From Ga0077527 sp945862135 (GTDB taxonomy: Bacteria > Pseudomonadota > Gammaproteobacteria > Burkholderiales > SG8-41): a DNA stretch of 64,000 bases. This document shows positions 36,658 to 45,718 of the stretch, piece after piece. Within the stretch, counting starts at the first letter, position 1, and each line of letters opens with the position of its first letter. The stretch spans positions 561,305-625,304 of the forward strand of contig CAXNMF010000001.1 of NCBI GenBank assembly GCA_964203275.1, given 5' to 3'. The position numbers were made by a program, and so were the translations under genes. The notes beneath the pieces are model-generated. The model was not told where the DNA came from and ran no database searches. It was given only the letters and a program-made list of their open reading frames with translations.

Positions 36658-36690
36658 GATTTTAATGAATTATTCGGCATGTTCTGGTAA

Positions 36691-36698
36691 AGTATAAT
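36691..36698. promoter_or_regulatory. Overlapping divergent -10 boxes, gpmI and arsR-type regulator
   Basis: AGTATAAT reads TATAAT on the plus strand (36693-36698, 43 bases before ATG 36741) and TATACT on the minus strand (36691-36696, 34 bases before gpmI ATG). Two polymerases could not use both at once. No strong -35 on either side. An ArsR protein binding here would affect both directions. Confidence 0.4.
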
Positions 36699-36740
36699 TC
36701 TAATCCATTTCAACTCTCCTGAGTGCATCAGGGTGTCGCC

Positions 36741-37067
36741 ATGAACAAAGCCTTAGCGTTGCGTGAACAATTGCTGAAAAAGCAGGAGCATATTGATCTC
36801 GCATCACGTGCACTGAAGGCTATTGCACATCCTTTGCGGCTGAAGATTCTGTGCATACTTGGCGCCGAAGAACTGAGCGTGCAGGAAATTGTCGACTGCG
36901 TCGGAACTTCCCAGAGCAATATTTCCCAGCATCTCGCGATCCTGCGTGAAAAGGGTGTGCTGCGTACCCGCAAGGATGCCAACCGGGTGTTTTACCGCAT
37001 CGGCGACGAACGGATGCTGACACTGATCGGCATGATGCGTGACGTTTTCTGCGGCTCAGAAGACTGA
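36741..37067 (+). CDS. ArsR-family winged-helix repressor
   Basis: 108 residues from ATG 36741 (AGGG upstream; GTG 36723 would add six). The wHTH reads AIAHPLRLKILCILGAEELS then SQSNISQHLAILREKGVLRT and the wing RKDANRVFYRIGD. It lacks the classic ELCVCDL metal site; instead single cysteines occur in LCIL, DCVG and VFCG, so a thiol- or persulfide-type signal is possible. A rhodanese gene lies two genes downstream. Ligand unproven. Confidence 0.9.
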   Translation: MNKALALREQLLKKQEHIDLASRALKAIAHPLRLKILCILGAEELSVQEIVDCVGTSQSNISQHLAILREKGVLRTRKDANRVFYRIGDERMLTLIGMMRDVFCGSED

Positions 37068-37114
37068 GGGCGCTGCGCTGTTTCCCGCGCCGTGATGGCT
37101 CCCCGGCGCATTCC

Positions 37115-38872
37115 ATGACGGTTTCAGCTGTGCCCCTGTCCGCGCGTTTTGCCCTGCTCTGTACCGCGCTGCTGTGCGTGATACCGTTTCTCCAGCCCTA
37201 TCACCGCAATCCGCTGACCGCGTTTTATTCGGAATGGATTGCCGTTGCGCTTGGCCTTGGTGTGGCGACGGTATTGTTGAGTCGCAGGGCCTGGGCACCG
37301 GCAGAAATGCCATGGGCCGCACTGTCCCCGCTTGCGCTTGCGCTGCTGCTGGTCGTACATGGTCTGCTTGGATGGTCTCCGTATCTGGGTTCGGCGCTGA
37401 CCGCTGCACTGCTGCTGATCTGGGCCGCGTTGCTCATCGTGGCGGTCCGTGCGCTGGTCAGGCTCAGCAGTCTGCACACGGTGCTCCAGATTATTGCTGC
37501 CGGTATAGCGGTCGGCGCGCTGCTGAGTGCACTGGTCGGTTGTCTGCAGCACGCACAGCTGCCGACCTTGGTCGATTTTCTGGTGGCGCGGACCACAGGC
37601 GCGGCCATCTTCGGCAATCTGGCCCAGGCCAATCATTTCGCTTCGTATACCGCTCTGGGGTTGCTGGCGCTGGCCTATCTGCATCTGCGGAACCGTATCG
37701 GGCTCGTCGTGCTCGTGTTGTCATCGGCGCCGATGCTGTTTGTGCTCGGGCTGTCCGGGTCCCGTGCCGCCGCACTGTATCTTCTGGCGGCCTTTGTGCT
37801 TGCCGTATGGTTCCGGTGGCGGATCAACGACGAGACCATGCGGCGACTGTTTCTGGTCTGCGCCTGTTATTTTTTTGTGTATTACCTGATGCAGATTGGC
37901 GTGGGCGCAGGTTTGTTCCGTGTCGATGCGCGTTATTCAGTGACCGCCGTTGAAAGGATTTCCACCGGCGGCGCGAGCCTCAGCGACCGGATTTCACTGT
38001 GGCAATCCGCCTGGGCGATATTTCTTGGCCAGCCACTGACAGGATCGGGTTGGGGTACGTTTGCCCTGCACAATTTCGAACGCGCCGTCGCTGTATTTCC
38101 GTTTGGCGGTTACCAGCTTTATCACAATGCGCATAACCTGGCGCTGCACGTGCTTGCAGAAACCGGCCTCGCCGGCCTCGCTTGTGCAGGACTGCCCTTG
38201 CTCGCCGCAATCCGTTTTGCTTATCCGTCCGACGACAAGAGCCCGGAGTACTGGCTGATTGTTGCGTCCGGCGCAGTCCTCCTGCTGCACAGCCTGATCG
38301 AATACCCGCTTTGGTACGCCTACTTTCTGGGATTGGCGGCTTTGCTGCTGGGGGTGGCACCGCTAAGGGTGCACGCGCTACGGCTGTCCCGTTACTGGCA
38401 ATGGATCGTCCTGGCAATGCTCTGTATCGGTGCGGTCAACCTGGCAGCGTTATGGCTCGACTATCGCCGTTTCGAGAGCCTTTTCCTGCCCCGGTCCCAT
38501 GCCGTTCATCCCCACAAAATTCCCGAGGTGATGATGCGCACGCACCAGAATCTGCTGCTTCGTCCATATGCTGAGGTTGCCATGGCATTGCCGATGACGC
38601 TGGATGAGGCGGCTCTTGAACGACAGCTGTTCATGAACAGCCGGGCATTGCGTTTCGTGCCCGACGCATCACTGGTCTATCGCCAGGTTCTGTTGCTGGC
38701 ACTGGCCGACCGACTGCCTGAAGCGCAGCAGCTGCTTTTGCAGGCGCGGCATGCCTATCCGATGCCGCCACCGGCGTTTGAACGGGATCTGGCGCGGCTC
38801 GCGCAGGTACAGCCGGAACGCTTCCGGCCTCTGTTAGAATCTGCTCCTCGTCGCGCCGCGGCGCACCCTTGA
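37115..38872 (+). CDS. O-antigen ligase/PglL-type glycan transferase (Wzy_C family)
   Basis: 585 residues, about 12 membrane segments. GNLAQANHFASYTALGLLAL is the PglL_A-type signature; the large periplasmic loop carries SLSDRISLWQSAWAIF, GSGWGTF and YHNAHNLALHVLAETG of the Wzy_C core, with the catalytic-type His. A soluble C-terminal part resembles Wzy_C_2 with a helical tail. Such enzymes transfer lipid-linked glycans to lipid A or to type IV pilins. The MSH pilus locus starts about 3.3 kb downstream, so pilin glycosylation is a reasonable guess but not shown. Confidence 0.85.
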   Translation: MTVSAVPLSARFALLCTALLCVIPFLQPYHRNPLTAFYSEWIAVALGLGVATVLLSRRAWAPAEMPWAALSPLALALLLVVHGLLGWSPYLGSALTAALLLIWAALLIVAVRALVRLSSLHTVLQIIAAGIAVGALLSALVGCLQHAQLPTLVDFLVARTTGAAIFGNLAQANHFASYTALGLLALAYLHLRNRIGLVVLVLSSAPMLFVLGLSGSRAAALYLLAAFVLAVWFRWRINDETMRRLFLVCACYFFVYYLMQIGVGAGLFRVDARYSVTAVERISTGGASLSDRISLWQSAWAIFLGQPLTGSGWGTFALHNFERAVAVFPFGGYQLYHNAHNLALHVLAETGLAGLACAGLPLLAAIRFAYPSDDKSPEYWLIVASGAVLLLHSLIEYPLWYAYFLGLAALLLGVAPLRVHALRLSRYWQWIVLAMLCIGAVNLAALWLDYRRFESLFLPRSHAVHPHKIPEVMMRTHQNLLLRPYAEVAMALPMTLDEAALERQLFMNSRALRFVPDASLVYRQVLLLALADRLPEAQQLLLQARHAYPMPPPAFERDLARLAQVQPERFRPLLESAPRRAAAHP

Positions 38873-38882
38873 CAGAGCATTG

Positions 38883-39317
38883 ATGGAATCCTTCTTCGTA
38901 TACCTGCAGAAAAGCCCGTACAACATGATGTTGTTTGGCGGCGCCCTTGCCAGTGGCGCGCTGTTGTTGTGGCCGTTGTTGATGCGTCCGTTTCGCGCGG
39001 GCAGCGAAGTCAGCGCTTTTGAGGCCGTGCAGCTGATCAACCGCAAGGATGCGGTGGTGATCGATGTGCGCGATATCGGCGAGTTCGAAGCCGGCCACAT
39101 ATCCGGGGCCAAGCATATTCCCGAGACGCAGATTGCCGACCGCCTCAAGGAGTTGGAGAAATTCAAGGATCGGCCGATCATCATGATCTGCCGTTCCGGC
39201 GCGCGTTCCGGCTCAGCGGTGAAGAACCTGCGCAGCAACGGTTTCACCGAAGCAGTGAATCTGGCTGGTGGCATTGGCGCCTGGGAACAGGCCGGAATGC
39301 CTTTGCAGAAAAAATAA
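38883..39317 (+). CDS. Membrane-anchored rhodanese-like sulfurtransferase
   Basis: 144 residues. One N-terminal membrane segment (MLFGGALASGALLLWPLLM) precedes a rhodanese domain with the persulfide-bearing Cys in IMICRSGARSGSA and VIDVRDIGEFEAGHISGA. First of the rhodanese-grxC-secB-gpsA row typical of betaproteobacteria; 19 bases before grxC. ATG 38883 is preferred to the TTG at 38880. Confidence 0.92.
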   Translation: MESFFVYLQKSPYNMMLFGGALASGALLLWPLLMRPFRAGSEVSAFEAVQLINRKDAVVIDVRDIGEFEAGHISGAKHIPETQIADRLKELEKFKDRPIIMICRSGARSGSAVKNLRSNGFTEAVNLAGGIGAWEQAGMPLQKK

Positions 39318-39336
39318 CCGCAAAGAAGAAATCGTC

Positions 39337-39594
39337 ATGGCTAAAGTCCGCATGTATTCCACGCAGGTTTGTCCTTACTGCCAGATGGCCGAGCGGCTGT
39401 TGCGCAGCAAGGGTGTTGCCGAGATCGACAAGATTCTGATCGACAAGGATCCGGCGCAGCGTGCGGAAATGATGGAAAAAACCGGTCGCCGTACGGTGCC
39501 GCAGATCTATATCGGCGAAACGCATGTCGGCGGCTATGACGACCTTGCCGCCCTGGACCGCGCCGGCGGGCTTGATCCGTTGCTTGCGGATTGA
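39337..39594 (+). CDS. grxC: Glutaredoxin 3
   Basis: 85-residue dithiol glutaredoxin that reduces disulfides with glutathione. Active site CPYC (VRMYSTQVCPYCQMAERLL), cis-proline in RRTVPQIYIG and GSH-binding GGYDDLAALD are all present. ATG 39337 starts the family-typical MAKVRMYST; the frame extends upstream only into the rhodanese gene. Confidence 0.96.
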   Translation: MAKVRMYSTQVCPYCQMAERLLRSKGVAEIDKILIDKDPAQRAEMMEKTGRRTVPQIYIGETHVGGYDDLAALDRAGGLDPLLAD

Positions 39595-39616
39595 AAACTT
39601 CACAGGAACATTCGTA

Positions 39617-40087
39617 ATGAGCGAACAGCAGCAACCGCAGTTCACAATCGAAAAGATTTATCTCAAGGATCTTTCGCTGGAAATTCCCAATGCGCCGCAG
39701 ATTTTCCTGCAGTTGGAGAATCCGCAGATCGAAATCAACGTGCATAACGGTGCTGTGGCACTGGACCAGCCTGCCGGTCTTTACGAAGCCGTACTGACGG
39801 TGACGGTGACGGCCAAGCTCAAGGACAAGACGGTTTTTCTGGTGGAAGTCGCGCAGGCCGGCATTTTCCGCATCCTCAACCTGCCGGCGAGCGAAACCGA
39901 CGCCGTGCTCGGCGTGTTGTGCCCGAATACGCTGCTGCCTTATGCCCGGGAGGCGGTGTCCAGCCTGCTGATCCGCGCCGGCTTCCCGCCGGTGGTGTTG
40001 CAGCACATGAGTTTCGATGCCGCATATCAGGAACGACTGCGCCAGATGCAGCAGGAACAGGCTGCGCCTGCCGGCGCTGCCAACTGA
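39617..40087 (+). CDS. secB: Protein-export chaperone SecB
   Basis: 156 residues. Tetrameric cytoplasmic chaperone that keeps preproteins unfolded and hands them to SecA. Landmarks: FTIEKIYLKDLSLEIPNAPQ, LTVTVTAKLKDKTVFLVEVA, QAGIFRI and PNTLLPYAREAVSSLLIRAG. ATG 39617 has CAGGAA upstream. The window's pilus, lipoprotein and Bug genes include many Sec clients. Confidence 0.97.
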   Translation: MSEQQQPQFTIEKIYLKDLSLEIPNAPQIFLQLENPQIEINVHNGAVALDQPAGLYEAVLTVTVTAKLKDKTVFLVEVAQAGIFRILNLPASETDAVLGVLCPNTLLPYAREAVSSLLIRAGFPPVVLQHMSFDAAYQERLRQMQQEQAAPAGAAN

Positions 40088-40097
40088 AGCGCTTGCC

Positions 40098-40541
40098 ATG
40101 CGCCGTCTGCTCATCGCAGTTGCGCTGGCTCCCGCGCTGATCGCTGCCCCTGCAGCCGGCGCAGATTTTCGGTCAGCGGCGGAAGCCGCGGTTGTACTCT
40201 ACGACGCGCCTTCAGCCAAATCACGCAAGGTATACATCGTCAATCGCGGTTATCCGCTTGAGGTCGTGGTACAGGTTGAAGGCTGGGTCAAGGTTCGCGA
40301 CGCATCAGGTGCGCTGTCGTGGGTTGAATCCAGAGCGCTTGAAAATTCCCGTAACGTCCTGGTGCGGGTTCAGGCTGTGACCTTGCGGCAGAAGCCTGCC
40401 GAGGATGCACCATCGGTCGGAGAGTTTCGGCGCGACGTGTTGTTGAGCGTGGTTGAACCTGCCGCTAATGGCTGGATTCAGGTCCGGCATCGCGATGGCG
40501 TCACGGGATACCTGCGCGCAGCCGACGTCTGGGGCGGCTGA
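40098..40541 (+). CDS. Exported SH3-domain protein
   Basis: 147 residues from ATG 40098. Signal peptide MRRLLIAVALAPALIAAPAA then GADF; two bacterial SH3-like repeats follow (AAVVLYDAPSAKSRKVYIVN, then VTLRQKPAEDAPSVGEFR), each ending in a tryptophan-containing GWVKVRD or GWIQVRH strand. Probably binds peptidoglycan or another envelope ligand. The start lies 10 bases after secB and the end 17 bases before gpsA. Confidence 0.88.
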   Translation: MRRLLIAVALAPALIAAPAAGADFRSAAEAAVVLYDAPSAKSRKVYIVNRGYPLEVVVQVEGWVKVRDASGALSWVESRALENSRNVLVRVQAVTLRQKPAEDAPSVGEFRRDVLLSVVEPAANGWIQVRHRDGVTGYLRAADVWGG

Positions 40542-40558
40542 GTGCGTACTGCCCGATC

Positions 40559-41563
40559 GTGAACATCGCCATACTCGGTGCCGGCGCCTGGGGTACCGCG
40601 CTCGGTATCAATCTCAGTGCGACGCATGCCGTGACCTTGTGGGCGCGCGATCCGCAGCAGATCGAAGCGATGCAACAAAGCCGCAGCAACGAACGTTATC
40701 TTCCCGGACATGCCTTGCCCGCCGCACTGGCGCTGGAGGCGGACGCCGGTCGTGCGCTGGCGGGGCGGGACTGCCTGATTGTTGCCGCGACAGTGGCCGG
40801 TTTGCGTCCCGTGTTGCGCCTGATTCGCAATGCCGGCTGCAAGTCGCCGGTGGTGTGGCTGTGCAAGGGTTTTGAGCGGCCTGATGCGCGGCTGCCGCAT
40901 GAGGTATTCGCCGAAGAGGCAGGCGCCAGCCCGGTTCGCTGCGCGGTGCTGTCAGGCCCCAGTTTTGCCCAAGAGGTGGCTGCGGGTTTGCCGACAGCGC
41001 TGACGCTGGCATCGACCGATCCGGTATTTGCCGCCGATACTGCGCGGGCCTTGCATGGGCCATCACTGCGTGTGTATTCAAATGATGATGTGATCGGCGT
41101 CGAGGTGGGAGGCGCAGTCAAGAATGTCATGGCGATCGCTGCCGGCGTTTGCGACGGTCTGGGTCTCGGCCTCAACGCACGTGCGGCGCTGATCACGCGG
41201 GGGCTTGCCGAAATGACGCGTCTTGGTGTTGCACTCGGCGCACGCGCCGAAACCTTTACCGGTCTTGCCGGGATGGGCGATCTCATTCTGACCTGCACTG
41301 GCGATCTGTCGCGCAACCGCCGGGTCGGGCTTGCCATCGCGCGTGGTGAAGCAGTGGCTCAGGCCCAGGCCAGCCTAGGGCATGTGGCCGAAGGGGTGTT
41401 TACAGCCGCCGAAGTGCAGCGCCGTGCTCGCGCCTGCGGCATCGAAATGCCGATTACCGATGCAGTTTGCCGGGTTATTGATGCCCCTGGATCCGCTGCG
41501 ACAGTAGTACGTGAATTGCTCGCGCGCAACGCCAAACCCGAACACGCGTCCGCGAGTCGTTAG
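40559..41563 (+). CDS. gpsA: NAD(P)-dependent glycerol-3-phosphate dehydrogenase
   Basis: Makes sn-glycerol 3-phosphate from dihydroxyacetone phosphate for phospholipid synthesis. 334 residues; GTG start at 40559 gives VNIAILGAGAWGTALGINLS with the dinucleotide-binding GAGAWG. SGPSFAQEVAAGLPTA, the catalytic Lys in GGAVKNVMAIAAGVCDGLGL and TGLAGMGDLILTCTGDLSRN complete the signature. Last gene of the rhodanese-grxC-secB row. Confidence 0.96.
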   Translation: MNIAILGAGAWGTALGINLSATHAVTLWARDPQQIEAMQQSRSNERYLPGHALPAALALEADAGRALAGRDCLIVAATVAGLRPVLRLIRNAGCKSPVVWLCKGFERPDARLPHEVFAEEAGASPVRCAVLSGPSFAQEVAAGLPTALTLASTDPVFAADTARALHGPSLRVYSNDDVIGVEVGGAVKNVMAIAAGVCDGLGLGLNARAALITRGLAEMTRLGVALGARAETFTGLAGMGDLILTCTGDLSRNRRVGLAIARGEAVAQAQASLGHVAEGVFTAAEVQRRARACGIEMPITDAVCRVIDAPGSAATVVRELLARNAKPEHASASR

Positions 41564-41587
41564 GTTTGCGGTTGTGACGGCAGTTTT

Positions 41588-42052
41588 TCAGGTGCCATCG
41601 CGAAAAGCGGTCTGCCGCCACGCTTCGTAAATCACGATGGCTACTGCATTGGACAGATTCAGGCTGCGGCTGTGTTCGCGCATGGGCAGTCGCAATCGTC
41701 GCTCGTTCGGGAAAGAATCAAGAACGGTTTCCGGCAATCCGCGTGTTTCCGGTCCGAACACCAGCACATCGCCTTCGGTGTACTGCACGGTGTCGTAACG
41801 TGTGTTGCCGCGGGTTGTAATCGCATAAAGACGGCGCTGACCGAGTATTGCAAGACAGGCGTTCCAGTCATCATGCACTTGCATTAAGGCATGTTCGTGA
41901 TAGTCGAGGCCGGCACGGGCCAGTGTGCGGTCGTTCAGCGTAAACCCGAGCGGGCGCACCAGATGCAGGCGCGCACCGCTGTTGGCGGCGAGCCGAATGA
42001 CATTGCCGGTATTGGGTGCGATCTCGGGTTCGTAGAGAACGATATCGAACAT
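41588..42052 (-). CDS. trmL: tRNA (cytidine(34)-2'-O)-methyltransferase
   Basis: 154-residue SPOUT enzyme that methylates the wobble base of leucine tRNAs. N-terminal VLYEPEIAPNTGNVIRLAAN, then VFGPETRGLPE and the knot-forming LRLPMREHSRSLNLSNAVAI are diagnostic. ATG 42052 has GGGGAG upstream. It converges with gpsA and diverges from the pilus locus. Confidence 0.96.
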   Translation of the reverse strand: MFDIVLYEPEIAPNTGNVIRLAANSGARLHLVRPLGFTLNDRTLARAGLDYHEHALMQVHDDWNACLAILGQRRLYAITTRGNTRYDTVQYTEGDVLVFGPETRGLPETVLDSFPNERRLRLPMREHSRSLNLSNAVAIVIYEAWRQTAFRDGT

Positions 42053-42190
42053 ATGGCTGCTCCCCCCTTGCTTTGGTTGTCACCGGGGCCGGAAGGGGAT
42101 ATCCTTAAATATCAATAACATGCGCGATGCGCGCAGATGCAGGGTAACGGCAACAGTTGGCGTTCCCGGCATCATTTTGAGCGAAACTCT

Positions 42191-43897
42191 ATGGGCCGTC
42201 CCGAAAAAATCCGGCTGGGTGAAATTCTTGTCCAGCAGAAGTTGCTCACCGAAGAGCAGCTAAAGACGGCCCTCGATGAGCAGAAAAAAACCGGACGTCG
42301 TCTGGGCCGGGTGTTCATCGAGCGCGGCTTCATTACCGAAGAGCAGATTTCAAAGGCGCTGGCGCGCCAGCTCGGTGCCGATTACATCGACCTCAAGCAC
42401 TACAACATCAAGCGTGACGTGGTTGCCCGCCTGCCCGAGACGCAGGCGCGCCGCTACCGCGCGATGGTGCTGGAAGACCGTGGCGCAGCCTACCTTGTCG
42501 GCATGGCCGATCCCTCGGATCTTGCGGCCTATGACGAAATCGCGCGCATCCTCAAACGCGACATCGAACTGGCAGTGGTCACCGAGACCGAACTGCTGCG
42601 CACCATCGATCGCAGCTATCGCCGTACCGAGGAAATCACCGGGCTCGCACAGGAGTTACAGGCCGAAATCGGCGACTCCGGCGCAGTGGATTTTGCTGCG
42701 CTCTCGACAACACCGGGGCTCGAAGAAGCACCGGTCGTCAAATTGCTGCAGACCGTATTTGAAGACGCAACCCAGGCGCGCGCCTCCGACATCCACATCG
42801 AGCCGCAGGAGCGGCGGCTGCAGATCCGCTTCCGCATTGACGGCCTGCTGCACCTACAGACGGAAGCCGACAGCAAGATTGCCTCGGCCGTGGTGCTGCG
42901 GCTGAAGCTGATGTCCGGGCTCGACATTGCCGAGAAGCGCATGCCGCAGGATGGACGTTTCAACATCAAGGTGCGGAATGCCGCCGTTGATGTGCGGATA
43001 TCGACGATGCCAACGCAGTATGGCGAATCGGTGGTGATGCGTCTGCTCAATCAGGGCAGCGGCATACTCGGACTTGAAAACATCGGCATGCCTGACGCGA
43101 TGCTCGACAAGGTGCGCGAGGTGATCCATCGCCCCAGCGGCATGGTGCTGGTCACTGGTCCCACCGGCAGCGGTAAAACCACCACGTTGTATGCCGCCCT
43201 CAATGAGTTGAACACTGCCGAGCGCAAGATCATCACCGTCGAAGACCCGGTCGAATACCGCCTGCCCGGCATCAATCAGGTGCAGGTCAATGAAAAAATC
43301 GAACTGACCTTCGATCGCGTGCTGCGCTCCGCCTTGCGTCAGGATCCGGACGTCGTGCTGGTCGGTGAGATGCGTGACGAGAATACGGTTGAAACCGGGC
43401 TGCGCGCCTCAATGACCGGTCACATGGTGTTTTCCACTTTGCACACCAATGATGCGATCAGTACGCCAATACGTCTGCTCGACATGGGGGCGCCGCGCTA
43501 CATGGTCGCCCTGTCGCTGCAACTGGTCATCGCGCAGCGTCTGCTGCGTGTGATCTGTGAAAGCTGCATTGAAGACTATGAACCGTTGCCGTCCGAGCAC
43601 GAATGGCTGCGCAGCGAACTTGGCGACAGCGTTGATCAATACCGCTTCAAGCGGGGCCGCGGCTGTTCGCATTGCAATGGCACCGGCTTTGTCGGACGCA
43701 CCGGCGTGTACGAAATGCTGGAAATGACCAAGTCAGTGGTCGAAGCCGCCAATCAGGACGATGTACAGCAGTTCATGAAGGTTGCCCGCGCGCAGATTGG
43801 CCGGGAAACCTTGCGCCACCGCGCCGCCGAACTTGCGGCCAGCGGCCGCACCACGCCCAACGAGGCGATGCGCATCAGCAGCCAGCTCGACGAGTAA
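42191..43897 (+). CDS. mshE: MSH pilus assembly ATPase (GspE/PilB family)
   Basis: 568 residues from ATG 42191. Cytoplasmic motor that powers pilus polymerisation. N-terminal MshEN domain (LGEILVQQKLLTEEQLKTAL, GRVFIERGFITEEQISKALA), which in MshE binds cyclic-di-GMP; then Walker A GPTGSGKTTTL, Asp box EDPVEYRLPG, Walker B RQDPDVVLVGEMRD and His box TLHTNDA. A tetracysteine zinc site is formed by CESC and CSHC. First gene of the MSH locus, 5 bases before mshG. The second MshEN copy (ARQLGADYIDLKHYNI) looks intact. Confidence 0.95.
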   Translation: MGRPEKIRLGEILVQQKLLTEEQLKTALDEQKKTGRRLGRVFIERGFITEEQISKALARQLGADYIDLKHYNIKRDVVARLPETQARRYRAMVLEDRGAAYLVGMADPSDLAAYDEIARILKRDIELAVVTETELLRTIDRSYRRTEEITGLAQELQAEIGDSGAVDFAALSTTPGLEEAPVVKLLQTVFEDATQARASDIHIEPQERRLQIRFRIDGLLHLQTEADSKIASAVVLRLKLMSGLDIAEKRMPQDGRFNIKVRNAAVDVRISTMPTQYGESVVMRLLNQGSGILGLENIGMPDAMLDKVREVIHRPSGMVLVTGPTGSGKTTTLYAALNELNTAERKIITVEDPVEYRLPGINQVQVNEKIELTFDRVLRSALRQDPDVVLVGEMRDENTVETGLRASMTGHMVFSTLHTNDAISTPIRLLDMGAPRYMVALSLQLVIAQRLLRVICESCIEDYEPLPSEHEWLRSELGDSVDQYRFKRGRGCSHCNGTGFVGRTGVYEMLEMTKSVVEAANQDDVQQFMKVARAQIGRETLRHRAAELAASGRTTPNEAMRISSQLDE

Positions 43898-43902
43898 GCA
43901 CC

Positions 43903-45132
43903 GTGCCTTTTTTTACCTACAAGGGACGCGACGGCCGGGGTGAGGCGGTGCAAGGGGTTCTTGAAGGCGCGGACAGCGGCGCCGTGGCGGGACAGCTGTT
44001 TGGTTCCGGCATCGTGCCGCTCGAAATCACACCTTCGGCGCCGCCGCGGGAAAAAAACGAATTTCTCGAGAAACTCTTCAACAAGGGCAAGGTCAGCCAT
44101 ACCGACGTGTTGCTCTACAGCCGCCAGATGTTCACGCTGCTCAAGGCCGGTGTGCCGATCATGGGCGCGTTGAAGGGGCTGGAAGATTCCACTGACAACA
44201 AGCGCTTTGCGGAAGTCGTGCGCGACGTTCGCGAGAGCCTCGACACCGGCCGTGAAATGTCGGCATCGCTGGCGCGTCATCCGGATGTGTTTTCGCAGTT
44301 TTATACGTCGATGGTCAGCGTGGGCGAGCAGACCGGACGGCTGGAGGAGGTGTTTCTGCGGCTGTTCGAGCACCTTGAGTTCGAGAAATTCATGCGTGAA
44401 CAGATCAAGGCTGCGCTGCGTTACCCGTCGTTCGTGATTGCGACCATGGGTGTCGCCATCGTTGTCATCAATATTTTTGTCATTCCCGCGTTTGCCAAGG
44501 TCTACAAGGGTTTCAAGACCGAACTGCCGCTGATGACCAAGGTGCTGATCGGCTTCTCGAATTTCATGGCCGATAACTGGTATTTCATCCTTGCTGCATT
44601 TATCGGATTGATCTTCGCATTTCGTGCCTGGACCGGCAGCGCGCGCGGACGCATGCAATGGGACCGCATCAAACTACGCATTCCGATCGCCGGTCCGATT
44701 GTGCTGAAAGCGACGCTGGCGCGGTTTGCGCGCAGTTTCTCGATGGCCTTCCGTAGCGGCGTGCCGGTGACCAGTGCGTTGGCGATGGTTGCCGGTACCG
44801 TCGATAACGTATTCGTGGCCGATCGCATCAATCGCATGCGCGAGGGTGTCGAACGCGGTGAATCGATACTGCGCACCGCGCGCGATGCCAAAGTGTTCAC
44901 ACCGGTGGTGTTGCAGATGATTGCAGTGGGTGAGGAATCCGGCGCACTGGACGACCTGACTTCGGAAATCGCCGACCTGTATCAGCGCGAAGTCGAATAT
45001 GAGATCAAGAACCTCAGTGCACAGATCGAGCCCATCCTGATCGTTGCGCTGGGCGTCATGGTGCTGATCCTGGCACTCGGCGTGTTCCTGCCGATCTGGG
45101 ACCTCGGCAATGCGGCTCTCGGCAAGAAATAG
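43903..45132 (+). CDS. mshG: MSH pilus inner-membrane platform protein (GspF/PilC family)
   Basis: 409 residues, GTG start at 43903. Two repeated T2SS-F domains (LLYSRQMFTLLKAGVPIMGA and RFARSFSMAFRSGVPVTSAL), each followed by the conserved VGEQTGRLEEV or VGEESGALDDL, with three membrane segments including MVLILALGVFLPIWDLG. It forms the rotor on which MshE acts. The next gene starts 5 bases after its stop. Confidence 0.95.
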   Translation: MPFFTYKGRDGRGEAVQGVLEGADSGAVAGQLFGSGIVPLEITPSAPPREKNEFLEKLFNKGKVSHTDVLLYSRQMFTLLKAGVPIMGALKGLEDSTDNKRFAEVVRDVRESLDTGREMSASLARHPDVFSQFYTSMVSVGEQTGRLEEVFLRLFEHLEFEKFMREQIKAALRYPSFVIATMGVAIVVINIFVIPAFAKVYKGFKTELPLMTKVLIGFSNFMADNWYFILAAFIGLIFAFRAWTGSARGRMQWDRIKLRIPIAGPIVLKATLARFARSFSMAFRSGVPVTSALAMVAGTVDNVFVADRINRMREGVERGESILRTARDAKVFTPVVLQMIAVGEESGALDDLTSEIADLYQREVEYEIKNLSAQIEPILIVALGVMVLILALGVFLPIWDLGNAALGKK

Positions 45133-45136
45133 GGGA

Positions 45137-45640
45137 ATGATCCGCAGCGCGCGCGGCTTTTCCCTGTTGGAACTGTCCGTGGTTGTCGCCGTGTGGGCCG
45201 TTCTGTTCGGTGTTTTTCTGGAGCGCCTCACTTATTACCAGGAGACTGCTGAACACGCGCGCTTCGAATCCGAACTGCAGTCATTTAAAACCGGATTGCA
45301 GTTGCGCATGGCGGAACTGATTTCGACGAACCGGGAACGCGAGTTGCGGCAAATGGAAACCGACAACCCCTTGCGCTGGTTGGGTCAGGCGCCCGCGACT
45401 TATTCCGGTGAATACCCGAGCAACCCCGAACCTGGCAACTGGTACTATGATTCAACGACCCGTGAATTGGTCTATGTGCCTAATTTGAAACGATTTCTGA
45501 AAATTGCTGAGTCACGCCGACCTACTCAGCTACGGTTTCGGGTGAAGATCAGTTATCAGCCGGTGTATGCCCCGGGCGGACGGATCCGTGGGGTCGCCGG
45601 AATCGGGTTGGAAGCATCACCACTTTATCAGTGGTTGTGA
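45137..45640 (+). CDS. Prepilin-like protein in MshF position
   Basis: 167 residues from ATG 45137, GGGGA directly upstream. N-terminus MIRSARG/FSLLELSVVVAVWAVL has the prepilin-peptidase site, the +5 Glu and a hydrophobic helix. The rest is charged and soluble (ESELQSFKTGLQLRMAELIS) with no cysteine, unlike the pilins that follow. It sits where mshF lies after mshG in Vibrio. Likely a minor pilin or assembly factor. Confidence 0.82.
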   Translation: MIRSARGFSLLELSVVVAVWAVLFGVFLERLTYYQETAEHARFESELQSFKTGLQLRMAELISTNRERELRQMETDNPLRWLGQAPATYSGEYPSNPEPGNWYYDSTTRELVYVPNLKRFLKIAESRRPTQLRFRVKISYQPVYAPGGRIRGVAGIGLEASPLYQWL

Positions 45641-45641
45641 A

Positions 45642-45647
45642 TATAAT
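45642..45647 (+). promoter_or_regulatory. Candidate -10 box ahead of the pilin genes
   Basis: Perfect TATAAT directly after the stop of the MshF-position gene, 71 bases before the assumed pilin start at 45719, in an AT-rich gap of about 75 bases. No good -35. It could boost pilin expression separately from the motor genes. Confidence 0.3.
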
Positions 45648-45718
45648 TTCCAGTATGCACCATCCATATTTCCTGTATTATCAAGAACATGCATTCCATT
45701 CTGCGTGATAAAAATCAC

